Source: Thermoanaerobacterales bacterium UBA4877 (GTDB taxonomy: Bacteria > Bacillota > Thermoanaerobacteria > Thermoanaerobacterales > UBA4877). From it: a DNA stretch of 22,669 nt. Numbering within the stretch: position 1 is the first letter of the stretch; every line of letters starts with the position of its first letter. This document shows positions 1-7,918 of the stretch, piece by piece. The notes under the pieces were generated by a model. That model was not told the origin of the DNA. It did no database searches and saw only the letters and a list, made by a program, of their open reading frames with translations. The stretch is from contig DHDL01000029.1 in the NCBI GenBank assembly GCA_002399345.1, positions 1-22,669 of the forward strand. The letters are read 5' to 3'. The position numbers and the translations under genes are program-made.

Positions 1-1658
1 TAGAGAAATTTGGTGAAAAATCTGGCATACATCAGATGCAGTATTGCATGCTCCACACCGCCCACATACTGATCCACCGGCAGCCAGTACTTTGCCTTGT
101 CAAAATCAAAGGGAATATCCTCGTTTCTGGGATCGGTGTACCGTTCAAAGTACCATGAAGAACACATAAACGTATCCATGGTATCCGTTTCCCTCTTGGC
201 CAGCCTGCCGCACTTAGGACAGGTGGTATTTACAAAGGGCTCACATTCGGACAGCGGTGACTGCCCTTTCCCGGTAAATTTAGCATCCTCGGGGAGCAGT
301 ACAGGAAGATCCTCCTCTGGAACAGGTACGACCCCGCAATGCTCACAGTAAACAATGGGAATGGGAGCACCCCAATATCTCTGCCTGGATATAAGCCAGT
401 CCCTGAGTTTGTAATTTACCTTCCTCTTGCCACATCCCTTTTCTTCAATAAGATCCTTAATTTTTTCTATCATATCCTTAGCTGCCATACCATCAAAACC
501 GCCAGAATTCGCCATGTCCCCGTCACCTATATAGGCTTCTTTCATCGTATCAGTCGATAGAACCTCCCCCTTAGGTTGTATGACCACCCTTACTGGGAGC
601 TTATACTTTCCAGCAAACTCAAAATCCCTCTCATCATGTGCGGGCACACCCATAACGGCACCTGTCCCATAGTCCGTCAGTACATAGTTGGCAATCCATA
701 TGGGTATCCTCTCATTATTAACGGGATTTACGGCGTAGCTGCCGATAAACATGCCTGTTTTCTCAGTTTCGGATGAGGTACGGGTTATTTCATTCATAGA
801 CTGTATCTTATACACATATTCATTAACCTGTTTTTCATATTTTGTGCCTTTTGTAAGCTTTGACACCAGAGGATGTTCAGGAGCCAAAACTATATAGGTC
901 ACACCAAAAATGGTATCCGGCCGTGTTGTAAAGATGGGTATATCGTCCTCCGCCTCAGTCTTGAAATTAATTTCCAACCCTTCGCTTCTTCCTATCCAAT
1001 TCCTCTGCATTATCTTAACCTTATCCGGCCAGCCAGGCAGCCTGTCAAGACCCTCAAGCAACCTTTCGGCATAGTCTGTTATCTTGAAAAACCACTGCTT
1101 AAGCTCCTTTTTCCTGACCACGCTGCCGCAGCGCTCACATTTACCATCTGCAACCTGCTCATTGGCAAGAACCGTCTTGCATGAAGGACACCAATTTACG
1201 GAGGATTGCTTCCTGTAGGCCAGGCCATGCTTGTAAAGCTGCAGAAACAACCACTCCGTCCATCTGTAATAATCGGGATGGCAGGTCGCAACCTCCCTCG
1301 ACCAGTCATAGCTTATCCCCAAACTTTTAAGCTGAACCCTCATGCTGTCTATATTGCTCCATGTCCACGTGCTCGGCTTTATGTTATTCTTTATAGCGGC
1401 ATTCTCCGCAGGAAGCCCGAAGGCGTCCCAGCCCATAGGATGCAGTACATTATATCCTCTCATCCTCTTGTATCTCGCTATCACGTCACCAATGGAATAG
1501 TTCCTTACATGACCCATGTGCAGCTTGCCAGAAGGATACGGGAACATCTCCAGCGTATAATACTTAGGCCTGCTTAAATCTTCATCAGTCTTATAAAAAT
1601 CATTGTCATCCCAATATATCTGCCATTTTTTTTCGATATTCTTAAAATCATAGTTCAT
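1..1658 (-). CDS. leuS: Leucyl-tRNA synthetase, N-terminal two thirds (3' end outside window)
   Basis: Charges tRNA-Leu with leucine in the cytoplasm, using ATP. The reading frame is open from the ATG at 1658 to the window edge (552 residues seen; bacterial LeuS is usually about 800-830), so the C-terminal part with the KMSKS loop and anticodon-binding domain is cut off by the window, not by mutation. Visible: class I signature [11 protein letters not shown] with HMGH at residues 47-50; a zinc-knuckle-like CPSC...CERC pair around residues 160-180; the CP1 editing domain with the threonine-rich TTRPDT motif and the [11 protein letters not shown] motif; and the start of the returning catalytic core ([13 protein letters not shown]). 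The start is preceded by GGAGGGGAAAGCGTA. The gene sits behind a T-box leader with a leucine specifier codon, so uncharged tRNA-Leu should induce it. Identification is very secure from these motifs. Confidence 0.97.
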   Translation of the reverse strand, partial: MNYDFKNIEKKWQIYWDDNDFYKTDEDLSRPKYYTLEMFPYPSGKLHMGHVRNYSIGDVIARYKRMRGYNVLHPMGWDAFGLPAENAAIKNNIKPSTWTWSNIDSMRVQLKSLGISYDWSREVATCHPDYYRWTEWLFLQLYKHGLAYRKQSSVNWCPSCKTVLANEQVADGKCERCGSVVRKKELKQWFFKITDYAERLLEGLDRLPGWPDKVKIMQRNWIGRSEGLEINFKTEAEDDIPIFTTRPDTIFGVTYIVLAPEHPLVSKLTKGTKYEKQVNEYVYKIQSMNEITRTSSETEKTGMFIGSYAVNPVNNERIPIWIANYVLTDYGTGAVMGVPAHDERDFEFAGKYKLPVRVVIQPKGEVLSTDTMKEAYIGDGDMANSGGFDGMAAKDMIEKIKDLIEEKGCGKRKVNYKLRDWLISRQRYWGAPIPIVYCEHCGVVPVPEEDLPVLLPEDAKFTGKGQSPLSECEPFVNTTCPKCGRLAKRETDTMDTFMCSSWYFERYTDPRNEDIPFDFDKAKYWLPVDQYVGGVEHAILHLMYARFFTKFL

Positions 1659-1678
1659 TACGCTTTCCCCTCCAGTAT

Positions 1679-1713
1679 AAAAATAAAGACCCATCCCATA
1701 AAAGGGACGAGCC
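1679..1713 (-). terminator. T-box regulated intrinsic terminator before leuS
   Basis: On the minus strand GGCTCGTCCC (1704-1713) pairs over 10 positions (with G-U wobbles) with GGGATGGGTC (1688-1697) around a 6-nt loop. A T-rich tract (1679-1687) follows. The stem lies just downstream of the T-box sequence, as expected for the terminator that competes with the antiterminator fold. Confidence 0.9.
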
Positions 1714-1868
1714 TAATAACCCGCGTTACCACCCTAATTGGCCTAAACGGCCCTCTTTACTGTTATATAAAACAAATGCATGAGGTGAGTTCACGTGTAC
1801 CGCCTGCCGGTTTTCACCGTACGCCAGCTCTCTTTATAAGCGGCATCACCCTACTGTTCCTCATTAGT
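1679..1868 (-). promoter_or_regulatory. T-box leader (leucine specific) of leuS
   Basis: Read on the minus strand, the interval between rsfS and leuS has the parts of a T-box riboswitch. The stem I base pairs ATGAGG (about 1859-1864) with CCTCAT (about 1780-1785). A GAACTCAC specifier region carries CTC (1787-1789), a leucine codon. The conserved T-box AGGGTGGTAACGCG is at 1722-1735. An intrinsic terminator follows. In this family, binding of uncharged tRNA (here tRNA-Leu, anticodon GAG) stabilises the antiterminator and allows readthrough. The leader starts a few bases after the rsfS stop codon, so no promoter fits in the gap. leuS is therefore read either from the upstream operon or from a promoter inside rsfS that I could not identify convincingly. 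Confidence 0.93.
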
Positions 1869-1873
1869 TTTGA

Positions 1874-2230
1874 TCAATCTTTAAATGTATAACTGAGCTT
1901 TTTAGCATCAGCCCAAATCTTATCCAATTGATAAAAATCCCTATCAGCAGGGCTGAATATGTGAACAATCACACTGCCATAGTCCATAAGAATCCAATTA
2001 TTGCTTCGGAGACCCTCTATATGCCCGGCTTTTATACCCTGGTCTTTGAGTTTCTCCTCAATCTCATCACATATGGATGAAATCTGGTTGGAGTTTCTTC
2101 CGGTGCATATCACAAAATAATCAGCAATTACCGTCAGATCTTTAATCCCCAAAATCTCGATGTCCTCCGCCTTTTTGTCATTCATCACATTAGCAATAAA
2201 ACCGGCAATTTCTAAAGGATCATTAACCAA
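1874..2230 (-). CDS. rsfS: Ribosomal silencing factor RsfS (Iojap family)
   Basis: RsfS binds ribosomal protein L14 on the 50S subunit and blocks joining with 30S when nutrients are short. The 118-residue protein has the full family pattern: the DIEILGIKDLTVIADYFVICTG segment (broken here at about residues 22-43), then RSNNWILMDYGSVIVHIF and the D-FYQLDKIW end. The start is TTG at 2228-2230 (MVNDPLEIAG), chosen because GGAGGG lies 8 nt upstream; the nearer ATG codons are out of frame. It begins 19 nt after the LCP gene and ends just before the leuS T-box. In the nadD-yqeK-rsfS neighbourhood this order is standard in Firmicutes. Confidence 0.95.
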   Translation of the reverse strand: MVNDPLEIAGFIANVMNDKKAEDIEILGIKDLTVIADYFVICTGRNSNQISSICDEIEEKLKDQGIKAGHIEGLRSNNWILMDYGSVIVHIFSPADRDFYQLDKIWADAKKLSYTFKD

Positions 2231-2249
2231 AAACGCATCCCTCCAAAAT

Positions 2250-3479
2250 TTATTTATAATTTTTACCTAATATTAAGGTCAAATCCACATCAGAAGACTC
2301 ATCACGATCATCAACCAAAACAGAATCATCTACCATTTTTGATACGGCTTTAACTATTTTTGACGACTCTTTTCTGTTTATTACCTGCGTGCTATTGTAC
2401 TCCGTACCCGAAACATTAGAGATACGTTTCACAACAAAACCATAACCTTTAAGAGTATCTCCCATTTTAGCCGCCGAACCAGCAGGCGCTCCTCCGTTCA
2501 AAACTTCAATGCTGACATCTTGAGGATTAAACCCAAACTTTTCCTTTGTATCTTCAACATTATCCCGGCTACTCTCCGGATCGTCGGAATTATAAACCTC
2601 ATCTATAATCTTATCCAAATTGCTCTTATTTACAATAAAATATGATGTTTTTCCAATGTAATTTGGTTTGCCAGGCAGTGTATACATCTTTATATTTTTT
2701 CTCACCTTGGCCGCATCATCCACATAGCTCATTATTTCCATAGGCTTCATATTTGTTTCGACATAATCGCTTATGGTTCCCATAATTTTATTAACCTTTA
2801 AAACAATGGACGGGCTTGTCACTTTATCCATAAATGCATTCATAAACAATTGCTGGGTTTCTATTCTTCCCAGGTCCTGATTCGAATATCCTTTTCTGTA
2901 ACGTACCAGGCCGAGGGCTTGCTTGCCGTCTAATACCTGCTCGCCTTTCTTTAAATGTATATGCAGATCGCCTGCATTATCATCCCAATCCATATTAATA
3001 GGCACATTTACTTTTACACCGCCTACGTCGTCCACCAGTTTTATGAAACCTTTATAGTCTATCTTGACATAGTAGTGTATTGGGACACCCAAAAGCTCGG
3101 AAGCAGCATCCATACTGCCCTGAACCCCCTCGTAAGCGTAGGCAGCATTTATCTTCTGATGTCCGTGCCCCTTTAACCTAATCCTGGTGTCCCTGGGTAT
3201 CGAGATCAAAGTACCTTTTTTGTGTGCAGGATTATAAGACAACAGCATCACGGTATCCGATCGCCCTTTATCTCTTTCCCCAGCCTTGTCAACACCCAGA
3301 ACCAAAACATTAACAGGTTGGTTTTTACCCGGCTTTGGTGATTTTATATCCTCCGCTGCATTATCACCATCGTCGCCATATCCGGGATTAAGATTTCTTA
3401 AATATACATAGGCACCGGAAAAACCTAAGATCATAATGCATACTAGAATTATGACTACATACTTAAGAACACTTTTCAT
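2250..3479 (-). CDS. LCP family protein (LytR-CpsA-Psr) with C-terminal LytR_C domain
   Basis: LCP enzymes transfer undecaprenyl-phosphate-linked glycopolymers, such as teichoic acids or capsule, onto peptidoglycan outside the membrane. The 409-residue protein has one N-terminal membrane segment (about residues 6-27) and then the LCP domain (about 55-215). Polyprenyl-phosphate-binding arginines and acidic residues are visible in GRSDTVML (R73, D75) and SIPRDTRI (R96, D97), plus the later RYRK and DLGRIETQQ stretch. A LytR_C domain (about 317-405, starting at DVSIEVLNGG) closes it. Its ATG overlaps the yqeK stop by 4 nt (ATGA), so translation is probably coupled. The position between yqeK and rsfS is common in Clostridia. 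The exact polymer transferred cannot be told from sequence. Confidence 0.93.
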   Translation of the reverse strand: MKSVLKYVVIILVCIMILGFSGAYVYLRNLNPGYGDDGDNAAEDIKSPKPGKNQPVNVLVLGVDKAGERDKGRSDTVMLLSYNPAHKKGTLISIPRDTRIRLKGHGHQKINAAYAYEGVQGSMDAASELLGVPIHYYVKIDYKGFIKLVDDVGGVKVNVPINMDWDDNAGDLHIHLKKGEQVLDGKQALGLVRYRKGYSNQDLGRIETQQLFMNAFMDKVTSPSIVLKVNKIMGTISDYVETNMKPMEIMSYVDDAAKVRKNIKMYTLPGKPNYIGKTSYFIVNKSNLDKIIDEVYNSDDPESSRDNVEDTKEKFGFNPQDVSIEVLNGGAPAGSAAKMGDTLKGYGFVVKRISNVSGTEYNSTQVINRKESSKIVKAVSKMVDDSVLVDDRDESSDVDLTLILGKNYK

Positions 3480-4066
3480 ATATTAATTCCCCCATTATTT
3501 CTCGTCTCTATTATCAGGCTGTTTCTTGCGTAAATAGTATTAGGGTGTAAGAGGGAATTGAGTGAAATGACATACTGAATAGTATTATCAAATGATTTTA
3601 TGAGTGCGGTATTTAAATCTTTAAATGCCAATTCTCTCAAATACGCTACACCTTCATACTTCCTGCCCTCCTCTGTAAAATCCGCAAGGTAGATAATCTT
3701 ATCGATCATATTCATATCTTTGCAGCCGGTGGTATGAACAGCTACAGCATGAAGAATTTCTTTATCATCTATATCAAAATAATCATGCGCAATCGCTGCC
3801 CCTAACGGTCCGTGGATGAGAGCCCTTTCAGCCATACTTACCTCGTCTAATTCCACACCGTATTTATTGGCCATATCTAAAAGCCGGTCATCCGGAATAT
3901 TCTTGGCGCAATCATGTACAAGTGCGGCAATACTTATCTTTTCTGTATTCTGTTCATATCTCTCGGAGAGCGCGGCAGCCATCTTTTCCACCCCTAAAGA
4001 GTGGGCATATCTATGCGGAGTAAGCATTGATCTTAATTTTACTTTTATATCTTCATATGGTAACAC
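3476..4066 (-). CDS. yqeK: HD-domain nucleotide hydrolase YqeK (Ap4A hydrolase, symmetrical)
   Basis: YqeK family proteins are metal-dependent HD-domain enzymes reported to split diadenosine tetraphosphate into two ADP. The 196-residue protein shows the HD ligands: H22 (RYAHSLGV), H51-D52 (HDCAKN), H85 (HGPLGA), H111 (AVHTTG) and D129 (YLADFTE). The start is GTG at 4064-4066 with GGAG seven bases upstream. The first 14 nt overlap the 3' end of nadD, the usual partner gene in Firmicutes; the last 4 nt overlap the LCP gene. Family assignment is secure. The cellular role beyond Ap4A turnover is inferred from the family. Confidence 0.93.
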   Translation of the reverse strand: MLPYEDIKVKLRSMLTPHRYAHSLGVEKMAAALSERYEQNTEKISIAALVHDCAKNIPDDRLLDMANKYGVELDEVSMAERALIHGPLGAAIAHDYFDIDDKEILHAVAVHTTGCKDMNMIDKIIYLADFTEEGRKYEGVAYLRELAFKDLNTALIKSFDNTIQYVISLNSLLHPNTIYARNSLIIETRNNGGINI

Positions 4067-4691
4067 GTAACCACTCCTGATACAAATGTTTTTTCTGTAT
4101 ATATTTTTCTACGACCTCGGGAAGAAGATATTTTATAGGCTCCCCATTCGCCACTCTTCTTCGTATATCCGTCGAGGATATAGCTAGAGAAGGAACAACT
4201 ACTTTAAAAATTTTCCTCCCATATTCTTTTTCTATATAGTCTAGTCTTTCATCAAGCTCCTTATTGCTAAAACCCGGCCGCGTCGCAGCGACAAAATAGC
4301 ACAGGTTCAAAAGCGTATCGATATTTTTCCAGTTAAGAATCTCCAGGATGGCATCGGCGCCGGTTATAAAGTAAAACTCGTAATCATCCCCGTATATACT
4401 GCTGAACTCCTTCATGGTATCCACCGTATAGGTATAACCTTTTTTATTAAGTTCTATGGTGGAGACCTCACAGTTTGGATTGGTTACAGTAGCAAGCACA
4501 GTCATGATGTACCGATCCCTTTGGTTTGTTACAACCCTGGCTACCTTATGCGGTGGGTTACCAGACGGTACGAAAATAACCTTTGACAGATTAAATTTAT
4601 ATCCTACCGCTTCTGCAGTAACCAGGTGTCCATAATGTATCGGATCAAAAGTTCCTCCCATAATACCTATCTTGATACGTTTATCACTCAT
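4053..4691 (-). CDS. nadD: Nicotinate-nucleotide adenylyltransferase NadD
   Basis: Adenylylates nicotinic acid mononucleotide to deamido-NAD in NAD synthesis. The 212-residue protein has the nucleotidyltransferase signature [11 protein letters not shown] (residues 12-22), SGNPPHK (43-49), the TGADA segment (110-114) and the C-terminal [10 protein letters not shown] (171-180). Length is typical. The start ATG at 4689-4691 has AAGGAG upstream; another ATG five bases before it runs into a stop after two codons. It is the first gene after a promoter and a structured leader, and its 3' end overlaps yqeK by 14 nt. Confidence 0.96.
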   Translation of the reverse strand: MSDKRIKIGIMGGTFDPIHYGHLVTAEAVGYKFNLSKVIFVPSGNPPHKVARVVTNQRDRYIMTVLATVTNPNCEVSTIELNKKGYTYTVDTMKEFSSIYGDDYEFYFITGADAILEILNWKNIDTLLNLCYFVAATRPGFSNKELDERLDYIEKEYGRKIFKVVVPSLAISSTDIRRRVANGEPIKYLLPEVVEKYIQKKHLYQEWLRVTI

Positions 4692-4717
4692 ACATGTTTT
4701 CTCCTTATGCGTTAGAG

Positions 4718-4770
4718 CAGGGCAAAATATACCCTGATATACCCGCTTTATAGTTGGAGTTAATAAAGGG
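4718..4770 (-). promoter_or_regulatory. Structured 5' leader of nadD with two small hairpins and a tandem 10-bp repeat
   Basis: In the minus-strand transcript, CCCTTTAT (4763-4770) can pair with ATAAAGCGGG (4742-4751) with one bulged base, around an 11-nt loop. CAGGG (4732-4736) can pair with CCCTG (4718-4722). The plus strand also shows two 10-bp units, atataccctg and atatacccgc, end to end (4727-4746). I do not recognise a known riboswitch class. Both stems are short and may be chance. Confidence 0.35.
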
Positions 4771-4789
4771 CTGTATTTTATGCTATACC

Positions 4790-4819
4790 ATTATACTATA
4801 TTTAGAGTACATTTAACAA
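4790..4819 (-). promoter_or_regulatory. Sigma-A-type promoter for nadD-yqeK-LCP-rsfS
   Basis: On the minus strand, TTGTTA (4814-4819) and a perfect TATAAT (4790-4795) are 18 bp apart. The gap between yhbY and nadD (4692-4861) is one of the two longest in the window, and transcription would start about 90 bases before nadD. Confidence 0.7.
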
Positions 4820-4861
4820 GTTTACATAGTTTAAACAGCCGGGACGCCTGCAGGGCTTGCA

Positions 4862-5149
4862 TTACAGCTCTATTACCTGCTTTTGGGATGACCTCCTGTA
4901 CAAAACAATTTTATTCCCTATCACCTGTACAACCTCAGCCTTAGCTGCCGCGGCAACCTCTCGCGCAGCACTTTTGCTTGCTGCCGGTGAATTATCCAGT
5001 ACATTGACTTTGATGAGCTCCCTGGCCTCAAGTGCTGCATTAATTGATGAAATCACGCTTTCATTTATGCCTTCTTTACCTATGTTAACGGTAGGCTTTA
5101 TCCTGTTGGACATAGACCGAAGGCGTGCTCTCTGCTTGCTTGTTATCAC
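4862..5149 (-). CDS. yhbY: CRM-domain RNA-binding protein YhbY
   Basis: The 95-residue protein is a single CRM (YhbY) domain, a small RNA-binding fold associated with pre-50S ribosomal particles. Visible: the family opening LTSKQRARLRSMSNRIKPT-like segment, IGKEGINESVI (about residues 23-33), the ELIKVNVLDNS strand, and the final VIGNKIVLYRRS. The start is GTG at 5147-5149 with AGGTG upstream; the overlapping ATG runs straight into a stop. It begins 8 nt after the obg stop codon and is the last gene of the rplU-obg cluster. I see no convincing intrinsic terminator after it, so some readthrough into the nadD group is possible. Confidence 0.95.
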   Translation of the reverse strand: MITSKQRARLRSMSNRIKPTVNIGKEGINESVISSINAALEARELIKVNVLDNSPAASKSAAREVAAAAKAEVVQVIGNKIVLYRRSSQKQVIEL

Positions 5150-5157
5150 ATTATCAC

Positions 5158-6432
5158 CTACTCCATATATTCAAATTCTAGTCCTCTCACACTTACATAT
5201 TCCCCGTTTTTTAAACCTGCCTCTTTAAGTTTATCAATTACTCCATATTTTAAGAGTGTATTCTGGAAATATCTGAGGGAATCCTCGTCGGTCAGGTTGA
5301 CCCTCTTAAGCAGCCTGTCGATCATAGCGCCAGAAATCTTATAAGTGCTTCCTTTCACCTCAATATTCAGTTCGCTTAAATCCTGTGACGGCGAGGGTAT
5401 TATATCGACACCTTCTTCAGACGGTAAATCATCCTGCTTGTTTTTATCAAGGTATGATGCCACCAGATTTTTAAGTTCATCTATACCTTCAGAGGTCACA
5501 GAAGATATGGCACAAACCTTATAACCCATTTCTTGCGCAGCCGTTTTAAATTTGGTGTAGACGGATATATCCGTCAGGGCGTCTGTTTTTGTTGCTACAA
5601 CAAGCTGCGGCTTTTTGATAAGGTCATCATTATACTGCTTTAATTCATTATTGACTTTATTAAAATCGTCAATGGGGTCCCTGCCTTCTATACCTGAAAC
5701 ATCAACGAGATGCAAAAGGAGCTTTGTCCTTTCTATATGCCGCAGAAAATGATGGCCCAGCCCGGCTCCCTCGCCGGCGCCTTCAATAAGCCCGGGGATA
5801 TCGGCTATAACAAAGCTTTTGTCATACCATGAGCACACGCCTAAATTAGGTGTTAGCGTTGTAAAGGGGTAATTTGCTATTTTTGGCTTAGCTGCGGTAA
5901 GTACCGAAAGCAGCGTCGACTTACCAGCATTGGGAAAGCCTATAAGTCCCACATCGGCAAGAAGTTTTAGCTCTAAGAAAAGCCATCTTTCCACGCCCTC
6001 ATCACCGCTTTCCGCAAAGCGGGGTGCCTTCATCACCGATGACTTAAAGTGGGCGTTGCCCCTTCCTCCCCTGCCGCCTTGTGCAGCTATAACGGTTTGG
6101 CCCGGCCGGGCCAGATCACATAACACCTCGTCGGTATCGGGATCTATCAAAGCAGTACCCACCGGCACCTTTATAACAAGGTCTTTACCGTTCTTGCCAT
6201 GTTTGTTACTGCCCATTCCGTTCCCACCGTTTTCACCTTTATAGTGCTGCCTGTATTTAAAATCCATAAGTGTTTTTAAATTGGGATCAGCGGTAAATAT
6301 TATGTCTCCGCCCTTACCGCCGTCACCACCGTTGGGCCCACCGTAAGCGACAAACTTCTCTCTCCTGAATGAAATGACACCGCTGCCACCGTCGCCGGCC
6401 TTTATATATATCTTCGCTCTGTCTATAAACAT
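5158..6432 (-). CDS. obg: GTPase Obg (CgtA/ObgE)
   Basis: Obg is an essential GTPase that binds the 50S subunit and links ribosome assembly with stress and, in Bacillus, sporulation. Its 424 residues show the three-domain layout. The glycine-rich Obg fold spans about residues 1-158, with many GGxGG repeats. The G domain has G1 GFPNAGKS (165-172), G3 DIPG (211-214) and G4 as TKTD (281-284) in place of NKxD, a variation common in Obg. An OCT domain spans about 350-424. The ATG at 6430-6432 lies 4 nt after the stop of the Spo0B-like gene, whose last codons form the SD (AAGGGG). The two are probably translationally coupled, as spo0B-obg are in Bacillus. Confidence 0.97.
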   Translation of the reverse strand: MFIDRAKIYIKAGDGGSGVISFRREKFVAYGGPNGGDGGKGGDIIFTADPNLKTLMDFKYRQHYKGENGGNGMGSNKHGKNGKDLVIKVPVGTALIDPDTDEVLCDLARPGQTVIAAQGGRGGRGNAHFKSSVMKAPRFAESGDEGVERWLFLELKLLADVGLIGFPNAGKSTLLSVLTAAKPKIANYPFTTLTPNLGVCSWYDKSFVIADIPGLIEGAGEGAGLGHHFLRHIERTKLLLHLVDVSGIEGRDPIDDFNKVNNELKQYNDDLIKKPQLVVATKTDALTDISVYTKFKTAAQEMGYKVCAISSVTSEGIDELKNLVASYLDKNKQDDLPSEEGVDIIPSPSQDLSELNIEVKGSTYKISGAMIDRLLKRVNLTDEDSLRYFQNTLLKYGVIDKLKEAGLKNGEYVSVRGLEFEYME

Positions 6433-6436
6433 ACTA

Positions 6437-6847
6437 TCACCCCTTAAGCTTTTCTAGGGTAGCATTCCCATTGTATCCCAGTTTCAGATAAAGCTCACTG
6501 CTCCCACTTGGTGCCGCCTGACTAATAAACTTGTCTAATGTCTTTTCTATATATATATAGTCCGGCCTTGCGAACATAACGTTATCATCTTCATTAAAGT
6601 CTACGGTCATTACAATAAAATTTTCTCTCGCCTTGATATATCCTTTGATCATAATAAGCTTCATATCATTATCTTTAAGCTGGTATACCTTAGACTCTTT
6701 ATCCATCATAAGGCTGACTCTTTTAATGTACTCCGCTGCTTTATCCTGCTTTTCAAGCTGTATATAACCCAGTATAACCTGAAGGTCATTCATGTATATA
6801 TGCCTATAATTTCTTAAAAGCTTAATTGAATCCTCTTCGGTAAACAT
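6437..6847 (-). CDS. Spo0B-like (SpoOB-type kinase fold) protein
   Basis: 136 residues. The N-terminal helix LLRNYRHIYMNDLQVILGYI (residues 10-29) matches the H-box of SpoOB-type histidine phosphotransferases/kinases (RHDxxNxLQ pattern), with H16 as the candidate phosphoryl residue. The C-terminal half (about 70-136) is a weak alpha/beta region, compatible with the degenerate ATPase-like domain of Spo0B, but no ATP-binding N, G1 or G2 boxes are visible. The location between rpmA and obg is where Bacillus subtilis keeps spo0B, which supports orthology. It is shorter than B. subtilis Spo0B (about 190 residues). The residue after the histidine is isoleucine, not the usual acidic residue, so phosphotransfer is uncertain. 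Function here is inferred from position and the helix motif only. Confidence 0.72.
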   Translation of the reverse strand: MFTEEDSIKLLRNYRHIYMNDLQVILGYIQLEKQDKAAEYIKRVSLMMDKESKVYQLKDNDMKLIMIKGYIKARENFIVMTVDFNEDDNVMFARPDYIYIEKTLDKFISQAAPSGSSELYLKLGYNGNATLEKLKG

Positions 6848-6871
6848 TAAAGATTACCTCCCTATACTCAA

Positions 6872-6897
6872 AAGGTTCTAGCAACAGCTAGAACCTT
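6872..6897 (-). promoter_or_regulatory. Perfect 11-bp hairpin between rpmA and the spo0B-like gene
   Basis: AAGGTTCTAGC and GCTAGAACCTT form a perfect 11-bp stem around a 4-nt loop. On the minus strand it is followed by only TTTTGAG (two of those bases belong past the stem), a poor U-tract, so it could be a weak attenuator, an RNA processing site or a stabilising intercistronic hairpin. It lies 17 nt after the rpmA stop and about 25 nt before the next start codon. Confidence 0.65.
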
Positions 6898-6914
6898 AAA
6901 AAGCTTTCTACAGA

Positions 6915-7193
6915 TTAGTCTGCCACGGGAACGATATTTACATACTTCTTATCTTTCCCCTTGGTTTCAAAGCTTACTACACCCTGTGCAAGTGCAAACA
7001 ATGTATCATCCTTGCCGATACCTACATTTTTACCGGGACGAATCCTTGTGCCCCTCTGCCTCACCAGGATATTACCGGCAAGCGCCAACTGTCCGTCGGA
7101 CCTTTTAATGCCCAGCCTTTTCGACTGGCTGTCTCTGCCGTTTCTTGTGCTTCCCATACCTTTTTTATGTGCAAAAAGCTGAAGATCCATCAT
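6915..7193 (-). CDS. rpmA: 50S ribosomal protein L27 (with cleavable N-terminal extension)
   Basis: L27 sits near the peptidyl-transferase centre of the 50S subunit. The 92-residue protein carries the Firmicutes extension MMDLQLFA before the mature start [14 protein letters not shown]; the LQLFA/H boundary fits the known Prp cleavage motif LQFFA. The remainder ([40 protein letters not shown]) is classic L27. The start is the first of two tandem ATGs at 7193, 8 nt after GGAGG. It overlaps the stop of prp by 4 nt. Confidence 0.97.
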   Translation of the reverse strand: MMDLQLFAHKKGMGSTRNGRDSQSKRLGIKRSDGQLALAGNILVRQRGTRIRPGKNVGIGKDDTLFALAQGVVSFETKGKDKKYVNIVPVAD

Positions 7194-7525
7194 CTACGCA
7201 TCCTCCTTTCCTTCACCTTAACATAATCTGGATAGCTCTCCTTAATGCTTTTAAGCCCAATGACCAGGCCATCCAAAAGCGTGTTAATTTTTATCACGTC
7301 ATCTTTTATACCATAGTCCGTCACAGTGATATAAAAATCCCCGCTACCAAGATGTATATCAAACTTCCCAGCGGTAAGCTCGGTTAGAGACTCCGCACAG
7401 GCCTGGCATAGTGCCGACACCCCCGAGCAAACAATATCTTCACCATAGGGCGCATATGATGCATGGCCGCTCACCGCAATACTTGTAATATGACCGTCCT
7501 TTTTAAGGATTTCCACATTTATCAT
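7190..7525 (-). CDS. prp: Ribosomal-processing cysteine protease Prp (YsxB)
   Basis: Prp removes the N-terminal extension of L27 in Firmicutes, which is needed for functional ribosomes. The 111-residue protein has both catalytic residues in their family motifs: H21 in [13 protein letters not shown] and C33 in [10 protein letters not shown]. It lies between rplU (2-nt gap) and rpmA (4-nt overlap), as in Bacillus and Staphylococcus. Its predicted substrate is encoded immediately downstream and keeps the matching LQLFA site, so enzyme and substrate agree. Confidence 0.95.
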   Translation of the reverse strand: MINVEILKKDGHITSIAVSGHASYAPYGEDIVCSGVSALCQACAESLTELTAGKFDIHLGSGDFYITVTDYGIKDDVIKINTLLDGLVIGLKSIKESYPDYVKVKERRMRR

Positions 7526-7527
7526 GA

Positions 7528-7842
7528 CTAAAAGTTAATCTTATTTATCTTAAGTTCCGTATAAGGCTGTCTGTGTCCTCTCTTCTTGCGCTCGTTCTTC
7601 TTGGACTTATATTTATACACTATTATCTTAGGTGCTTTACCCAGAGATAATACCTTTGCCTGTACACTGGCTCCCTTTAGCACAGGTGTACCAACTGCTG
7701 CCTTTTCGTCATCCGTTTTAACAAGAAGTACTCTGTCCAAATTGACATCATCACCGACACTGGCCGGAAGCTTTTCTACCTTAATAACGTCTCCTTCGGC
7801 CACCCGGTACTGTTTACCTCCTGTCTCTACAACTGCGTACAC
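7528..7842 (-). CDS. rplU: 50S ribosomal protein L21
   Basis: The 104-residue protein matches L21 throughout: [18 protein letters not shown] at the N-terminus, [16 protein letters not shown] in the middle, and the basic 23S-rRNA-binding tail [12 protein letters not shown] with the PYTELKI end. The start is GTG at 7840-7842, seven bases after GGAGG. It is the first gene of the L21-Prp-L27 group, with a near-consensus promoter and a structured leader upstream. Confidence 0.97.
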   Translation of the reverse strand: MYAVVETGGKQYRVAEGDVIKVEKLPASVGDDVNLDRVLLVKTDDEKAAVGTPVLKGASVQAKVLSLGKAPKIIVYKYKSKKNERKKRGHRQPYTELKINKINF

Positions 7843-7865
7843 TATAAAACCTCCTCATAACAAGA

Positions 7866-7904
7866 CTCGCCGGGACTGGGTAATAATTTTGCACCCCTCC
7901 CGAG
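7866..7904 (-). promoter_or_regulatory. Candidate L21 leader (ribosomal protein autoregulatory RNA)
   Basis: Between the promoter and rplU the transcript folds into nested pairs: CTC/GAG at the base (7902-7904 with 7866-7868), GGGA/TCCC, then GGGT/ACCC around an A/T-rich loop. Structured leaders that bind L21 are known in front of rplU in low-GC Gram-positive bacteria. I assign it by position and foldability, not by a full match to the published consensus. Confidence 0.6.
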
Positions 7905-7918
7905 CGGTTTACCTAAGT

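Noticed and set aside
97..1577. Several plus-strand open frames of 66-123 codons at the left edge
   Set aside because: They lie opposite leuS, whose minus-strand frame is continuous from 1658 to the window edge with all expected synthetase motifs.
1880..1920. Possible leuS promoter inside the end of rsfS (TTGGGC and TATACA)
   Set aside because: The spacing is 19 bp and both boxes are weak; too poor to report as a promoter.
4820..4861. Possible terminator after yhbY (AGCC...GGCT and GCCTGCAGGGC-like pairs)
   Set aside because: The stems are only 4-5 bp with mismatched loops and no clear T-run; not supportable as a terminator.
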